DNA of 64,000 nt from Microvirga sp. ACRRW (GTDB lineage Bacteria > Pseudomonadota > Alphaproteobacteria > Rhizobiales > Beijerinckiaceae). Below, in pieces: positions 1-8,642 of the stretch. The stretch lies in contig NZ_JAKRNJ010000009.1 in NCBI RefSeq assembly GCF_022346925.1, positions 1 through 64,000 on the forward strand, given 5' to 3'. Position 1 is the stretch's first letter, and the number at the start of each line of letters is the position of its first letter. The notes beneath the pieces were generated by a model. That model was not told the origin of the DNA and did not search any database. It saw only the letters and a list, made by a program, of their open reading frames with translations. The position numbers and the translations under genes were made by a program.

Positions 1-50
1 AAGAGACAGCCCCGGACCTGCGGTCCGACCCTCCCCCTCAAGGGGAGGGT
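1..50. repeat. end of a dispersed palindromic element
   Basis: The first 50 bases carry a GGACC..GGTCC hairpin followed by an imperfect CCTCCCC..GGGGAGGG hairpin. Read in reverse complement, the element at 51571-51690 ends in nearly the same series of motifs (CCCGGACC, GGTCCGACC, CTCCCTCAGGGAG). This is therefore the terminal part of the same element class, cut by the window edge. It lies directly against the rimM reading frame, and that frame stays open through it. Confidence 0.55.
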
Positions 51-62
51 GGCCGCTCCGCT

Positions 63-623
63 CTGGAAAAAAGAACCGACCTCGTCCTCGTCGGCGAGTT
101 CGGCCGCTCGCATGGCCTCAAAGGCGAAGTGCGGCTGAAATCCCATACGGGCGATCCGCAGGCGATTGCCGGTTACAAGCCGCTGATTGCGGCAAACAGC
201 AAAACCTACATTCTCAAAAATGTCCGCCAGGCTCCCGGCGGCGAGGCCGATATTCTGATCGCACTCGTCGACGGCGTGACCACGCGCGAGGCTTCCGAGG
301 CGCTCAATCGTGTGCAGCTCTATGTGGAGCGCGACAGGCTTCCGCCGCCTGACGACGAAGACGAATTCCTGCTCGCCGATCTCATCGGTCTGACCGTTCA
401 GAACGAAGCGGGCGAGCCCATCGGCACCATCGTTAATGTCCCCAATTACGGCGGCGGCGATCTTCTCGAAATCACACCTGCGCAAAAAGGCCCAACCGCG
501 CTTCTACCGTTCACGAAGGCTTTCGTCCCAACGGTCGACATCGCAGGAAAGCGCGTGATTGCCGCTGTGCCGGGCGACTTTTTCGATGTCGGCAAACCCG
601 AGCCCGGCGAGGATCGCGCGTGA
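63..623 (+). CDS. rimM: RimM, ribosome maturation factor (5' end uncertain)
   Basis: RimM binds ribosomal protein S19 and assists maturation of the 30S 3' head domain. The frame encodes the RimM N-terminal barrel signature ([19 protein letters not shown]) followed by a PRC-barrel domain in the C-terminal half, and it ends by overlapping the trmD start, the usual rimM-trmD arrangement. The start is a problem. The first conventional in-frame start is GTG at 129, but conserved residues lie upstream of it. The frame is open to the window edge with no ATG, GTG or TTG in it, and only CTG codons at 18 and 63. Starting at 63 gives 186 aa, close to the normal family length. The true start may be CTG, may lie upstream of the window, or may have been disturbed by the adjacent palindromic element. 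Confidence 0.85.
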   Translation: MEKRTDLVLVGEFGRSHGLKGEVRLKSHTGDPQAIAGYKPLIAANSKTYILKNVRQAPGGEADILIALVDGVTTREASEALNRVQLYVERDRLPPPDDEDEFLLADLIGLTVQNEAGEPIGTIVNVPNYGGGDLLEITPAQKGPTALLPFTKAFVPTVDIAGKRVIAAVPGDFFDVGKPEPGEDRA

Positions 624-1303
624 GCTTTTCCGCCACCATCCTCACGCTCTATCCCGAAATGTTTCCGGGCCCACTCGGCATTTCGCTCGCGGGCGATGCG
701 CTGTCGCGTGGCGTGTGGTCATTAGAGGCGAGAAATATCCGCGATCATGGCCTTGGCCGCCATCGCACCGTGGACGATACGCCCGCAGGCGGCGGCCCCG
801 GCATGGTGCTGCGCTGCGACGTGCTGGGCGCTGCCATCGACGCTGCCGCGCCCACCGACGATCCGCGTCCGAAACTCTTAATGAGCCCGCGCGGTAGGCC
901 CCTCACTCAAAGCTACGCCCGCGAACTCGCGGCAGGCCCCGGCGTCATCATCGTCTGCGGCCGCTTCGAGGGCGTAGACGAGCGCGTGATCGAGGCGCGC
1001 GGCTTAACCGAGGTATCCATCGGCGATTATGTGCTCTCCGGCGGCGAGATGGCGGCGATGATCGTGCTCGACGCCTGCGTGCGCCTGCTCCCCGGCGTCA
1101 TGGGCAAGGAGGCTTCCGGCACCGAGGAGAGCTTCGAGACGAGCCGCCTCGAATACCCGCACTACACGAGGCCGAGAGAGTGGGAGGGGAGAACGATCCC
1201 CGACGTGCTGCTCAACGGTAACCATGCCCATATCGAGCGTTGGCGGCGCGAGGAATCCGAGCGGATTACACGGGAGAGAAGGCCGGATTTATTGGAACGG
1301 TGA
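620..1303 (+). CDS. trmD: TrmD, tRNA (guanine37-N1)-methyltransferase
   Basis: This SPOUT-family enzyme transfers a methyl group from S-adenosylmethionine to G37 of tRNAs and prevents +1 frameshifting. The 227-residue product shows the TrmD signatures [12 protein letters not shown] (about 51-62), SPRGRPLTQ (89-97), [10 protein letters not shown] (113-122) and GDYVLSGGE (135-143), the knot that binds the cofactor. The GTG start overlaps the rimM stop as GTGA, so the two genes are probably translationally coupled. rplS follows after a 234-base gap that holds a dispersed repeat and its own promoter-like sequence. Confidence 0.97.
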   Translation: MSFSATILTLYPEMFPGPLGISLAGDALSRGVWSLEARNIRDHGLGRHRTVDDTPAGGGPGMVLRCDVLGAAIDAAAPTDDPRPKLLMSPRGRPLTQSYARELAAGPGVIIVCGRFEGVDERVIEARGLTEVSIGDYVLSGGEMAAMIVLDACVRLLPGVMGKEASGTEESFETSRLEYPHYTRPREWEGRTIPDVLLNGNHAHIERWRREESERITRERRPDLLER

Positions 1304-1310
1304 CCTCAGG

Positions 1311-1410
1311 CGTCATCCCGGACGGTGAAGCCGATCCGGGATCGCTCTCAGGATAAGGTGCCATTCTCATCATGCGATCCCGGGTTCTACTCCGCAGCCC
1401 CGGGATGACG
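1311..1410. repeat. dispersed 100-bp palindrome-bounded repeat, copy A
   Basis: The unit begins CGTCATCCCG and ends CGGGATGACG, perfect 10-bp terminal inverted repeats, with an internal pair GATCCGGGATCG and CGATCCCGGG. Three related copies occur at 21282-21385, 34881-34979 (opposite orientation) and 51514-51715 (opposite orientation and interrupted). All are intergenic. The unit has no coding capacity and resembles the REP/MITE-like elements of Hyphomicrobiales. Confidence 0.8.
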
Positions 1411-1427
1411 ATTCGGCCTGGGACCGG

Positions 1428-1457
1428 CTCGACAACCCCCAAAATCTCCTGTATAGG
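1428..1457 (+). promoter_or_regulatory. putative rplS promoter
   Basis: CTCGAC at 1428-1433 and TATAGG at 1452-1457 are separated by 18 bases. They resemble the alphaproteobacterial housekeeping promoter (CTTGAC and CTATAT-like hexamers) and lie about 80 bases upstream of rplS, just after the repeat. This is a pattern match only. Confidence 0.4.
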
Positions 1458-1537
1458 CGCGGCCTTAACTTAAAACAGGACGCCGAAATCCAGCTGGCTC
1501 GGGCAACCGAGACCATGCAACGGCAGGAGTAGAACTC

Positions 1538-1918
1538 ATGAACATCATTCAGCAGCTCGAGAAAGAGCAGATCGAGAAGCTCGGCAAGACCATTCCCGAC
1601 TTCCAGCCCGGCGACACCGTCATCGTCAACGTGAAGGTCAAGGAAGGCGAGCGTAGCCGCGTGCAGGCTTATGAAGGCGTCTGCATTGCCCGTTCCGGCG
1701 GCGGCATCCAGGAGAGCTTCACGGTCCGCAAGATTTCCTACGGTGAGGGCGTGGAGCGCGTGTTCCCGGTCTACTCGCCGAACGTCGAGTCCATCAAGGT
1801 CGTGCGCCGCGGTGCCGTCCGCCGCGCCAAGCTGTACTACCTGCGCGACCGTCGCGGTAAGTCGGCCCGTATCGCTGAGCGCGCCGAGCGCCGCGACGCC
1901 CCGGCCGCTGCCGAGTAA
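1538..1918 (+). CDS. rplS: 50S ribosomal protein L19
   Basis: L19 sits at the interface of the 30S and 50S subunits. The 126-residue product starts [14 protein letters not shown], contains the KH-like core [18 protein letters not shown] and [19 protein letters not shown], and has the basic [14 protein letters not shown] stretch typical of bacterial L19. Its C-terminal tail is short and alanine-rich. An AGGAG ribosome binding site precedes the ATG, and a strong intrinsic terminator follows 24 bases after the stop. Confidence 0.98.
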   Translation: MNIIQQLEKEQIEKLGKTIPDFQPGDTVIVNVKVKEGERSRVQAYEGVCIARSGGGIQESFTVRKISYGEGVERVFPVYSPNVESIKVVRRGAVRRAKLYYLRDRRGKSARIAERAERRDAPAAAE

Positions 1919-1942
1919 GGCTTGCAGCCATCCCAGTTTCGA

Positions 1943-1971
1943 AAAGCGCGGCTTCGGCCGCGCTTTTTGTT
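1943..1971 (+). terminator. intrinsic terminator of rplS
   Basis: AAAGCGCGGC pairs with GCCGCGCTTT around a TTCG tetraloop, and the stem is followed by TTGTTT. It lies directly downstream of rplS. Confidence 0.85.
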
Positions 1972-2138
1972 TATGGCGATAAGCCTTGCTTGATACTCGA
2001 GGCGAAAGAATTTTATTGCGCATTTCGGGCAATCGGCTATGCGATCCTTTCAAAGCCCTGCGCGCTCGGACCACCTTTTCCTCGCGCGCAAGTGCCGTTA
2101 GAAAACGATTGAAGACCCTTTACTGTTGGAAGACACCC

Positions 2139-3545
2139 ATGGCCAAAGCCCGTACCCTCTATGACAAGATCTGGGACGACCACGTCGTCGATCAGCAGGC
2201 TGACGGGACGTGCCTTCTCTACATCGACCGCCACCTCGTCCATGAGGTGACCTCGCCTCAGGCCTTCGAGGGCCTGCGCAATGCCGGCCGCAAGGTGCGC
2301 CAGCCGCACAAGACCCTGGCCGTGGTCGACCATAACGTGCCGACCACCGACCGCTCGCACGGCATCGAGGATCCTGAATCGGCGACCCAGGTGGCAACCC
2401 TTGCCATGAACGCCAAGGAATTCGGCGTCGAGTATTACAACGAGCTCGATACCCGCCAGGGCATCGTCCACGTGGTGGGCCCGGAGCAGGGCTTCACCCT
2501 GCCGGGCATGACCATCGTCTGCGGCGACAGCCACACCTCGACCCACGGCGCCTTCGGCTCCCTCGCCCACGGCATCGGCACCTCCGAGGTCGAGCATGTG
2601 CTCGCGACCCAGACGCTGATTCAGAAGAAGGCGAAGAACTTCCGCGTCACTGTCGACGGCAAGCTGCCCGCCGGCGTGACCGCCAAGGATATCATCCTGT
2701 CGATCATCGGCGAGACCGGTACCGCAGGCGGCACCGGCCACGTGATGGAATATGCGGGCGAGGCCATCCGCGCGCTGTCCATGGAAGGCCGCATGACGGT
2801 CTGCAACATGGCCATCGAAGGCGGCGCCCGCGCGGGCATGATCGCCCCCGACGAGAAGACCTATGCCTATCTGAAGGACCGCCCCAAATCGCCGAAGGGC
2901 GAGGCCTGGGACGCCGCCGTGCGTTACTGGGATTCGCTGCGCACGGACGAGGGCGCGTTCTTCGACACGGAAATCCGCCTCGATGCCGCCAACCTGCCTC
3001 CCATCGTCACCTGGGGCACGAGCCCTGAGGACGTGATCTCGGTGGCAGGCGCCGTTCCGAACCCGGACGATATTTCGGACGAGAACAAGCGCCTCTCCAA
3101 GTGGCGCGCACTCGAATATATGGGCCTCAAGCCCGGCCAGAAGATCACCGACATCACGCTCGATCGCGTGTTCATCGGCTCCTGCACCAACGGCCGCATC
3201 GAAGACCTGCGCGCCGTGGCGAAGGTGGTCGAGGGCCGGCAGGTGCATCAGGCGGTCAACGCCATGATCGTGCCCGGCTCCGGCATCGTGAAGATGCAGG
3301 CGGAGGCCGAAGGTCTCGACAAGATCTTCAAAGCTGCAGGCTTCGACTGGCGTGAGCCCGGCTGCTCCATGTGCTTGGCCATGAATGCGGATCGCCTCGC
3401 TCCCCAGGAGCGTTGCGCTTCCACCTCGAACCGCAACTTCGAGGGCCGTCAGGGCTTCAAGGGCCGCACGCACCTCGTCTCGCCCGCCATGGCGGCTGCG
3501 GCGGCGATTGCAGGCCGCTTCGTGGACATTCGCACATTCGGCTGA
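2139..3545 (+). CDS. leuC: 3-isopropylmalate dehydratase large subunit
   Basis: LeuC and LeuD form the aconitase-type enzyme that isomerises 2-isopropylmalate to 3-isopropylmalate in leucine synthesis. The ATG at 2139 starts [17 protein letters not shown], the normal family N-terminus, and gives 468 aa; an in-frame extension to 1986 is not conserved-looking. The three 4Fe-4S ligands are visible: C349 in GSCTNGR and C409/C412 in [17 protein letters not shown], the substrate-site motif, is also present. leuD lies 1.3 kb downstream with three other genes between, and leuB at 10.7 kb, so the pathway genes are clustered but not contiguous. Confidence 0.97.
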   Translation: MAKARTLYDKIWDDHVVDQQADGTCLLYIDRHLVHEVTSPQAFEGLRNAGRKVRQPHKTLAVVDHNVPTTDRSHGIEDPESATQVATLAMNAKEFGVEYYNELDTRQGIVHVVGPEQGFTLPGMTIVCGDSHTSTHGAFGSLAHGIGTSEVEHVLATQTLIQKKAKNFRVTVDGKLPAGVTAKDIILSIIGETGTAGGTGHVMEYAGEAIRALSMEGRMTVCNMAIEGGARAGMIAPDEKTYAYLKDRPKSPKGEAWDAAVRYWDSLRTDEGAFFDTEIRLDAANLPPIVTWGTSPEDVISVAGAVPNPDDISDENKRLSKWRALEYMGLKPGQKITDITLDRVFIGSCTNGRIEDLRAVAKVVEGRQVHQAVNAMIVPGSGIVKMQAEAEGLDKIFKAAGFDWREPGCSMCLAMNADRLAPQERCASTSNRNFEGRQGFKGRTHLVSPAMAAAAAIAGRFVDIRTFG

Positions 3546-3565
3546 TTGCCGTTTAGAACAAACGA

Positions 3566-3599
3566 AAAGGCGGCGGTTGATGAAAACCGCCGCCTTTTT
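3566..3599. terminator. bidirectional terminator between leuC and a minus-strand gene
   Basis: AAAGGCGGCGGTT (3566-3578) pairs perfectly with AACCGCCGCCTTT (3585-3597). T runs follow on both strands, so it can end leuC and the convergent gene at 3621-3914. Confidence 0.85.
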
Positions 3600-3620
3600 C
3601 ATGCCTGAAGACTTATATGC

Positions 3621-3914
3621 TTAGTCCACATAGACCCGGCGGCCGCCTGTCACCTGACGGCAGACTTCGACGGGACGGCGCACCACGACGCCGCTGGGAC
3701 GCACGCGCTCGCGATATTCCGTGCGGCACACGGTGCGAGCCCGGGCGGGACGCACATAGCGGCGCTCGACAACACGCTCGCGGTAGACCGGACGGCTCTG
3801 TCCAACGCTCACGCCACCGGGGCCGATTCGAACATCGACACCTTGAGCCGAGGCTGTACCGGCGCCGAGGGCCGTCAGCCCAGCTACAGCCAGGATACCA
3901 AGAATCTTACGCAT
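3621..3914 (-). CDS. small secreted Arg-rich protein of unknown function
   Basis: I do not recognise this 97-residue protein. Residues 1-23 form a clear Sec signal peptide ending TASAQ, so the mature product is periplasmic or secreted. The remainder is rich in Arg and Val with repeated YRER and RRYV elements, and two cysteines (in RTVCRTEYRE and VEVCRQV) could form a disulfide. It is transcribed towards leuC and shares the terminator between them. Similar short basic exported proteins are common in Hyphomicrobiales. Confidence 0.75.
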   Translation of the reverse strand: MRKILGILAVAGLTALGAGTASAQGVDVRIGPGGVSVGQSRPVYRERVVERRYVRPARARTVCRTEYRERVRPSGVVVRRPVEVCRQVTGGRRVYVD

Positions 3915-4038
3915 TGTTGCCTCATCAAAGGTTGGCTACTCGGGGCAGTTAACGGTTGGGCGGCGAAGGCGTTCCGTTGGCTCAAATCCAAATGGCGCTT
4001 ATGGTTGAGCGAACGTTAGAACCCTTGAGGAGCCTTTC

Positions 4039-4302
4039 ATGAACGAGCAGGAGCGTGAACGCGAGGCCCGCGAGGCCCTGGAGCGGGTCAGCCGCGACTC
4101 GGAGTCCCTCGGCTCTTCCGCGCTCGCGCGCATGAGCCGCCATGCCCAGGACCACTTTTCCGCGCGCGATGCTGTCGGGGCCGATGCGGACGGCGGCACG
4201 GATTCCATCGAGCTCTGGGGTCGGCGTATCGGGCGCGTGCTGTCGCTGATCGGCGTCCTCGTCCTCGGCCTGTGGCTTCTGGTCCAGCTTGGCATTATCT
4301 AA
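4039..4302 (+). CDS. small single-pass membrane protein
   Basis: Unrecognised, 87 aa. The N-terminal 40 residues are highly charged and probably helical (EQERERE, ALERVSRDSE). Residues about 66-87 form one hydrophobic segment (VLSLIGVLVLGLWLLVQLGII) that ends the protein, so it looks tail-anchored with the charged part in the cytoplasm. A TTGAGGAG ribosome binding site precedes the ATG. The stop lies 6 bases before the zincin gene, so the two are almost certainly co-transcribed. Confidence 0.75.
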   Translation: MNEQEREREAREALERVSRDSESLGSSALARMSRHAQDHFSARDAVGADADGGTDSIELWGRRIGRVLSLIGVLVLGLWLLVQLGII

Positions 4303-4308
4303 GAGCGC

Positions 4309-4716
4309 ATGACCGATTGGGCTAAGTTACACGCTCCCACGCTCGCCGATTTCGAGGCTCTCGCCGAGGAGGCCTACGCGCGCCTGCCGGAGGAATTCCG
4401 TGCGCTCTGCGAGGGCGTTGTCATCCGTGTCGAGGATTTCCCGGATGACGAGACCCTGGAGGCGATGGAATGCGAGACGCCTTTCGATCTCCTGGGCCTC
4501 TTTCGCGGCATCGGCCTCGCCCAAGGCGGCGCGATGATGCAGACGGGCCAGTTCCCCAACATGGTCTGGCTCTATCGCCGCCCGATCCTGGATTACTGGG
4601 CTGAGCACGAGGAGAGCCTTGGGGCTCTCATCACCCACGTGCTGGTGCATGAGATCGGTCACCATTTCGGCCTGTCCGACGAGGACATGGAAGCTATCGA
4701 GGCGTCGTCGTCCTGA
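4309..4716 (+). CDS. minimal zincin-like metallopeptidase family protein
   Basis: The 135-residue protein has the extended zincin motif HEIGHHFGLSD, with H114, E115, H118 and a likely third ligand D124, near its C-terminus. This matches the single-domain possible-peptidase family PF06262, whose substrates are unknown. There is no signal peptide, so it is probably cytosolic. It follows the tail-anchored protein by 6 bases, which suggests a functional pair, perhaps a membrane-tethered protease, but that is inference. Confidence 0.85.
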   Translation: MTDWAKLHAPTLADFEALAEEAYARLPEEFRALCEGVVIRVEDFPDDETLEAMECETPFDLLGLFRGIGLAQGGAMMQTGQFPNMVWLYRRPILDYWAEHEESLGALITHVLVHEIGHHFGLSDEDMEAIEASSS

Positions 4717-4840
4717 TTCACATATTGCGCGAAGAGCTCAAATCTCGACAAATTCTTTGCCGGGCGCGACCATCCTGAGGCTAGTCGTTTCGCCAAGCCT
4801 TTGATATGAGCACCGTAACGACTGAAGGAAGTTTTGGACC

Positions 4841-5443
4841 ATGGACAAGTTCACCGTGCTGGAAAGCGTCGCGGCGCCGCTGCGGATCATCAATATCGAC
4901 ACCGATATGATCATCCCCAAGCAGTACCTGAAGACCATCAAGCGCACCGGCTTGGGCAAGGGTCTGTTCTCCGAGATGCGCTATCGCGAGGACGGTTCGG
5001 AGAACCCGGATTTCGTGCTGAACCAGCCGGCCTACCGCAACGCCAAGATCCTGATCGCAGGCGACAATTTCGGCTGCGGCTCATCGCGTGAGCATGCGCC
5101 CTGGGCGCTGCTCGATTTCGGCATCCGCTGCGTGATCGCCACGAGCTTCGCGGACATCTTCTACAACAACTGCTTCCAGAACGGCATTCTGCCGATCAAG
5201 GTGAGCCCGGAAGACCTGGACAAGCTCTTCGACGATGCGAGCCGCGGCGCCAACGCCACGCTCACCATCGACCTGGAGAACCAGGAGATCCGCGGTCCCG
5301 ACGGCGGCAAGATCACGTTCGACATCGACGCCTTCAAGAAGCACTGCATGCTCAACGGCCTCGACGGCATCGGCCTGACCATGGAAAAGGCCCCCGCCAT
5401 CGACAGCTTCGAGAAGAAGCTCTCCGAGCGCGCCTGGGCTTAA
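4841..5443 (+). CDS. leuD: 3-isopropylmalate dehydratase small subunit
   Basis: LeuD supplies the mobile swivel domain that completes the active site of the LeuC-LeuD isomerase. The 200-residue product has [18 protein letters not shown] near the N-terminus and the signature [16 protein letters not shown] in the middle, both typical. Length is normal for the longer proteobacterial class. A GAAGGAAG ribosome binding site precedes the ATG. Confidence 0.97.
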   Translation: MDKFTVLESVAAPLRIINIDTDMIIPKQYLKTIKRTGLGKGLFSEMRYREDGSENPDFVLNQPAYRNAKILIAGDNFGCGSSREHAPWALLDFGIRCVIATSFADIFYNNCFQNGILPIKVSPEDLDKLFDDASRGANATLTIDLENQEIRGPDGGKITFDIDAFKKHCMLNGLDGIGLTMEKAPAIDSFEKKLSERAWA

Positions 5444-5465
5444 AGGCATTCGGATCGACTTCGTC

Positions 5466-5488
5466 ATGGCCGGGCTCGTCCCGGCCAT
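5466..5488. repeat. short GC-rich palindrome
   Basis: ATGGCCGGG and CCCGGCCAT flank a 5-base loop, a perfect 9-bp inverted repeat between leuD and the cupin gene. No T run follows on either strand, so it looks like a short extragenic palindrome rather than a terminator. Confidence 0.6.
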
Positions 5489-5528
5489 TGTCGTTTCAAG
5501 GGCCGCATTGTTCCTGCTGAGGTGAATC

Positions 5529-5903
5529 ATGACAGAGAAAAAGCCCCGCGTTCTCAACCGCGCCGATTGGTCGACAAATCCCGATCTCTTTTGGAAAGGC
5601 CATGTGGAAGGCCACACGCTGGGCACCGGCGCAACTGTTCTTTTCTATTCAACCGAACAAGTCGGCGGCGGGCCGAAATGGCATGTGCATCCCTATGACG
5701 AGATATTCATCGTCCGTCAGGGCAGGGCGCTTTTCACCGTTGGCGACGAGACATTCGAATGCGAGGCGGGCCAGGTCGTCTTCGGGCCGGCCAATGTGCC
5801 GCACAAATTCAAGAATCTCGGCCCGGGCATTCTTGAGACCACCGATATTCACGTCAGCGACCGCTGGATTCAAACGGATTTGCCCGACCCAGAACTCGGC
5901 TGA
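5529..5903 (+). CDS. cupin-domain protein
   Basis: A 124-residue single-domain cupin. Metal-binding motif 1 is visible as WHVHPYDEIFIVRQGRA (two His and a Glu) and motif 2 as GPANVPHKFKN with the fourth ligand. Small cupins of this type bind a divalent metal and may be isomerases, dioxygenases or binding proteins; the substrate cannot be read from the sequence. It stands alone between leuD and the transglycosylase gene. Confidence 0.85.
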   Translation: MTEKKPRVLNRADWSTNPDLFWKGHVEGHTLGTGATVLFYSTEQVGGGPKWHVHPYDEIFIVRQGRALFTVGDETFECEAGQVVFGPANVPHKFKNLGPGILETTDIHVSDRWIQTDLPDPELG

Positions 5904-6000
5904 GGCGAAAGAGGTAGCCACAGGGCTTTAAACCTAACGAATCCGTGAGCACCGGCTCCGTTTCCATAAGATTAACCAAATTGCCTGCAAGGTCGCGGGC

Positions 6001-7191
6001 ATGAAACGCATCCTTGTTCCCGCGCTCCTCAGCCTCTTTGCCCTTGCGGCGGCCCATCCTGCCTCCGCTCAGGGAGATTTCCGCTCCTGCCTGACGAGCC
6101 TTCGCTCCCAGGCGGCCGCCAAGGGCATTTCCGGCCAGGCTTTCGATGCTGCCACGCGCGGTATCGAGCCGGATCTGACGATCCTCGACCTCATGAGCAA
6201 CCAGCCGGAGTTCAAGACGCCGATCTGGGACTACCTCGCGGCTCTGGTGGACGATGAGCGCGTGCAGGACGGCAAGACAGCCATGCGCCAATGGGGCCAG
6301 GCGCTGGCGGCGGCGGAAGCACGCTTCGGCGTCGACCGTCACGCGATTGCGGGCGTGTGGGGCGTGGAATCGAATTTCGGCAAGGATATCGGCGGACGGC
6401 CCCTGGTGCAGTCGCTCACGACCCTCGTCTGCTACGCGCCGCGCCGCAACGACTACTTCAAGGGCGAGCTGATGGCGACGCTCAAGATCGTGCAGGACGG
6501 GGACATCAATCCCGCGAACCTGCGCGGCTCCTGGGCCGGTGCCTTCGGCCACACGCAGTTCATGCCCTCCACCTTCCAGCGCCTCGCCGTTGATGGCGAC
6601 GGCGATGGTCGCCGCGACATCATGAATTCCGTGCCCGACGCAGTTCACTCGACGGCGAACTTTTTGAAGAAAGCAGGCTGGGTGAACGGCCTGCCCTGGG
6701 GCTACGAGGTGCGCCTGCCCGCAGGCTTCAACGCGAACCTCGCGGGCCGCAAGAACAAGAAGCCATTGTCTACCTGGGCCGCCATGGGAGTGACGCGTCT
6801 CGACGGGCGGCCGTTGCAGGGCAATTACCCCGCCGGAATTCTCATCCCAGCCGGCCTCAACGGCCCGGCCTTCGTGGTGACCAAGAATTTCGATGCGGTC
6901 TATTCGTACAATGCCGCGGAATCCTACGGCCTCGCGATCGCGCTGCTCGGCGACCGTCTGAAGGGCCTGCCCGGCATCCGCACCGCATGGCCGACGGACG
7001 ATCCGCCGCTGTCGCGCGCCCAGCGCCGCGAGCTGCAGCAGCTCCTCACGGCTCGCGGCTACGACGTGGGCGAGCCGGATGGCAAGGTCGGCGCGAAAAC
7101 GCGCGAAGCGATCAAGGACGTGGAGCGCCGTATCGGCCTTGAGCCGCGCGGACGCCCCGGCGGCAAGGTGCTGGAAGCCTTACGCGGATAA
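6001..7191 (+). CDS. lytic murein transglycosylase, MltB family
   Basis: This enzyme cleaves the MurNAc-GlcNAc bond of peptidoglycan with formation of 1,6-anhydromuramic acid. The 396-residue protein has a signal peptide (1-24, ending ASAQG), an SLT_2 catalytic domain with the likely catalytic E123 in GVWGVESNFG, the AFGHTQFMPSTF motif, and a C-terminal peptidoglycan-binding domain (about 335-396, LQQLLTARGYDVGEPDGKVG). There is no lipobox, so it is a soluble periplasmic form. Confidence 0.93.
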   Translation: MKRILVPALLSLFALAAAHPASAQGDFRSCLTSLRSQAAAKGISGQAFDAATRGIEPDLTILDLMSNQPEFKTPIWDYLAALVDDERVQDGKTAMRQWGQALAAAEARFGVDRHAIAGVWGVESNFGKDIGGRPLVQSLTTLVCYAPRRNDYFKGELMATLKIVQDGDINPANLRGSWAGAFGHTQFMPSTFQRLAVDGDGDGRRDIMNSVPDAVHSTANFLKKAGWVNGLPWGYEVRLPAGFNANLAGRKNKKPLSTWAAMGVTRLDGRPLQGNYPAGILIPAGLNGPAFVVTKNFDAVYSYNAAESYGLAIALLGDRLKGLPGIRTAWPTDDPPLSRAQRRELQQLLTARGYDVGEPDGKVGAKTREAIKDVERRIGLEPRGRPGGKVLEALRG

Positions 7192-7210
7192 CTTGCGCGG
7201 ATAATTCGTC

Positions 7211-7834
7211 ATGACCTTGAGTGCGTTCCTGCTGTTCATCCCGGCGTGCTTTGCGCTCAACATGGCGTTCGGGCCCAACAACCTGCTCTCCCTGACTTAC
7301 GGATTGCAGGAGGGAATCCGCACAGCCGTCATGGCCTCATCCGGCCGTCTCTTGGCCTTTGCCATCATGATCACGCTCACCGCGCTCGGCGTCGGCGCGG
7401 TGCTGGCGGCCTCTGAGATGGCCTTCACCATCCTCAAATGGCTGGGCGCGGCCTACTTGATCTGGCTCGGCATCAAGATCCTGCGCGGAGCCGCCGCCAT
7501 CGACGCGCCTCAAGCTGCCAGCACGCATCGTCCCCTGAAGGCTCTCGCCCTGCAAGAATTCTGGACCGCCATCGGCAACCCGAAGGCGATCCTCATCTTC
7601 ACAGCCTTCCTTCCGCAATTCGTCGAGCCGAACGCCTATTGGCTGAGTTTCGCCATCGTCGGCACGGCCTTCATCGCGCTCGAAGTCGTTGCGGTGTTTC
7701 TCTATGCGCTGCTCGGACAGCGCCTCAATCGCCTGAGCCGCAACAGAAATACGTTCGGGTGGCTGAACAAGCTATCCGGCATGACGATGATCGGTTTCGG
7801 CATCGCGCTGCTGTTGGCGCGGCGACCGACTTGA
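7211..7834 (+). CDS. LysE/RhtB family exporter (first of three)
   Basis: A 207-residue inner-membrane protein with about six hydrophobic segments. It has the family start FIPACFALNMAFGPNNLLSLTYG and the central GNPKAILIFTAFLPQFV motif. LysE/RhtB carriers export amino acids or derivatives by proton exchange; the substrate is unknown. It follows the transglycosylase gene by 19 bases and may be read from the same transcript. Two other family members lie at 26616-27242 and 40145-40786. Confidence 0.9.
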   Translation: MTLSAFLLFIPACFALNMAFGPNNLLSLTYGLQEGIRTAVMASSGRLLAFAIMITLTALGVGAVLAASEMAFTILKWLGAAYLIWLGIKILRGAAAIDAPQAASTHRPLKALALQEFWTAIGNPKAILIFTAFLPQFVEPNAYWLSFAIVGTAFIALEVVAVFLYALLGQRLNRLSRNRNTFGWLNKLSGMTMIGFGIALLLARRPT

Positions 7835-7901
7835 ACAATAATCGCCGGCATCTGCGCATTCGCCAGTTGCGAGAGAGCCTCGTTAGGCGTTTATTGCGCG
7901 C

Positions 7902-8642
7902 ATGCTCATCGCGCTCATGACCGACATTCACGGCAACCGCGAGGCCTTCTCGGCCTGTCTTGCGCATGCACGCTCGCTCAATGTCGAACGGCTTATCCTT
8001 CTGGGGGATTACGTTGGCTACGGAGCTGATCCGGCCTGGGTCGTCGATACGGTGAGAACCCTCGTGAGCGAAGGCGCCGTTGCCCTTCTCGGCAATCACG
8101 ATGCAGCCATCGACGGTTCCGACGAGGACATGAACCCCATTGCGCAGGAGGCGATCCGCTGGACGCGCGGTCAGCTCGGCATGGAGCAGCGCGCCTTTCT
8201 GGCAGACCTTCCTCTCGTCCATGAGGAGGGGAACGTTCTCTATGTCCACGCCAACGGCTTCGCACCGAGAAGCTGGCACTACATCACCGATACGCTGGAA
8301 GCCGCGCGGCATTTCAGCCGGGTCGAAGCGCACATCACCTTCTGCGGGCACGTGCATGTGCCGATGCTCTATCACATGAGCAACACCGCGAAGGTGGGCT
8401 CCTTCTCGCCTGTGTCGGACAATGAGATTCCGTTGCTTCCCACGCGCTCCTGGCTTGCGGTGATCGGCGCGGTGGGGCAGCCCCGCGACGGCGTTGCCGC
8501 CGCGAATTACGCGATTTTCGACACCGCACGCCAGAGCCTGCGCTATTTCCGCGTGCCTTACGACATCGTCACGGCGGCGCGGAAGGTGCGCGAGGCGGGC
8601 TTGCCGGAGCGGCTCGCCCAGCGTCTCGAGGAGGGACGCTGA
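7902..8642 (+). CDS. calcineurin-like metallophosphoesterase
   Basis: The 246-residue protein shows all metallophosphoesterase motifs: D8 and H10 (TDIHGN), D36 (LLGDYVGYG), N65/H66 (LLGNHD) and FCGHVHVPM. It resembles the YfcE and diadenosine-tetraphosphatase-like phosphoesterases, but the substrate could be a nucleotide, a phosphoprotein or a phosphodiester. Its stop is immediately followed by the start of a Ser/Thr kinase gene with no gap, which suggests a coupled phosphatase-kinase pair. Confidence 0.9.
   Translation: MLIALMTDIHGNREAFSACLAHARSLNVERLILLGDYVGYGADPAWVVDTVRTLVSEGAVALLGNHDAAIDGSDEDMNPIAQEAIRWTRGQLGMEQRAFLADLPLVHEEGNVLYVHANGFAPRSWHYITDTLEAARHFSRVEAHITFCGHVHVPMLYHMSNTAKVGSFSPVSDNEIPLLPTRSWLAVIGAVGQPRDGVAAANYAIFDTARQSLRYFRVPYDIVTAARKVREAGLPERLAQRLEEGR

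Noticed and set aside
1973..2138. Possible leucine leader peptide or attenuator before leuC
   Set aside because: No short frame with a run of Leu codons and no terminator/antiterminator pair is visible.
2037..3602. A 521-residue minus-strand open frame opposite leuC
   Set aside because: It is the antisense shadow of leuC. Its translation is rich in His, Arg, Gly and Ala with no domain, while the plus strand encodes all LeuC catalytic motifs.
5466..5488. GC-rich palindrome after leuD considered as a terminator
   Set aside because: The stem is perfect but neither strand has a T run after it; kept as a short palindrome.
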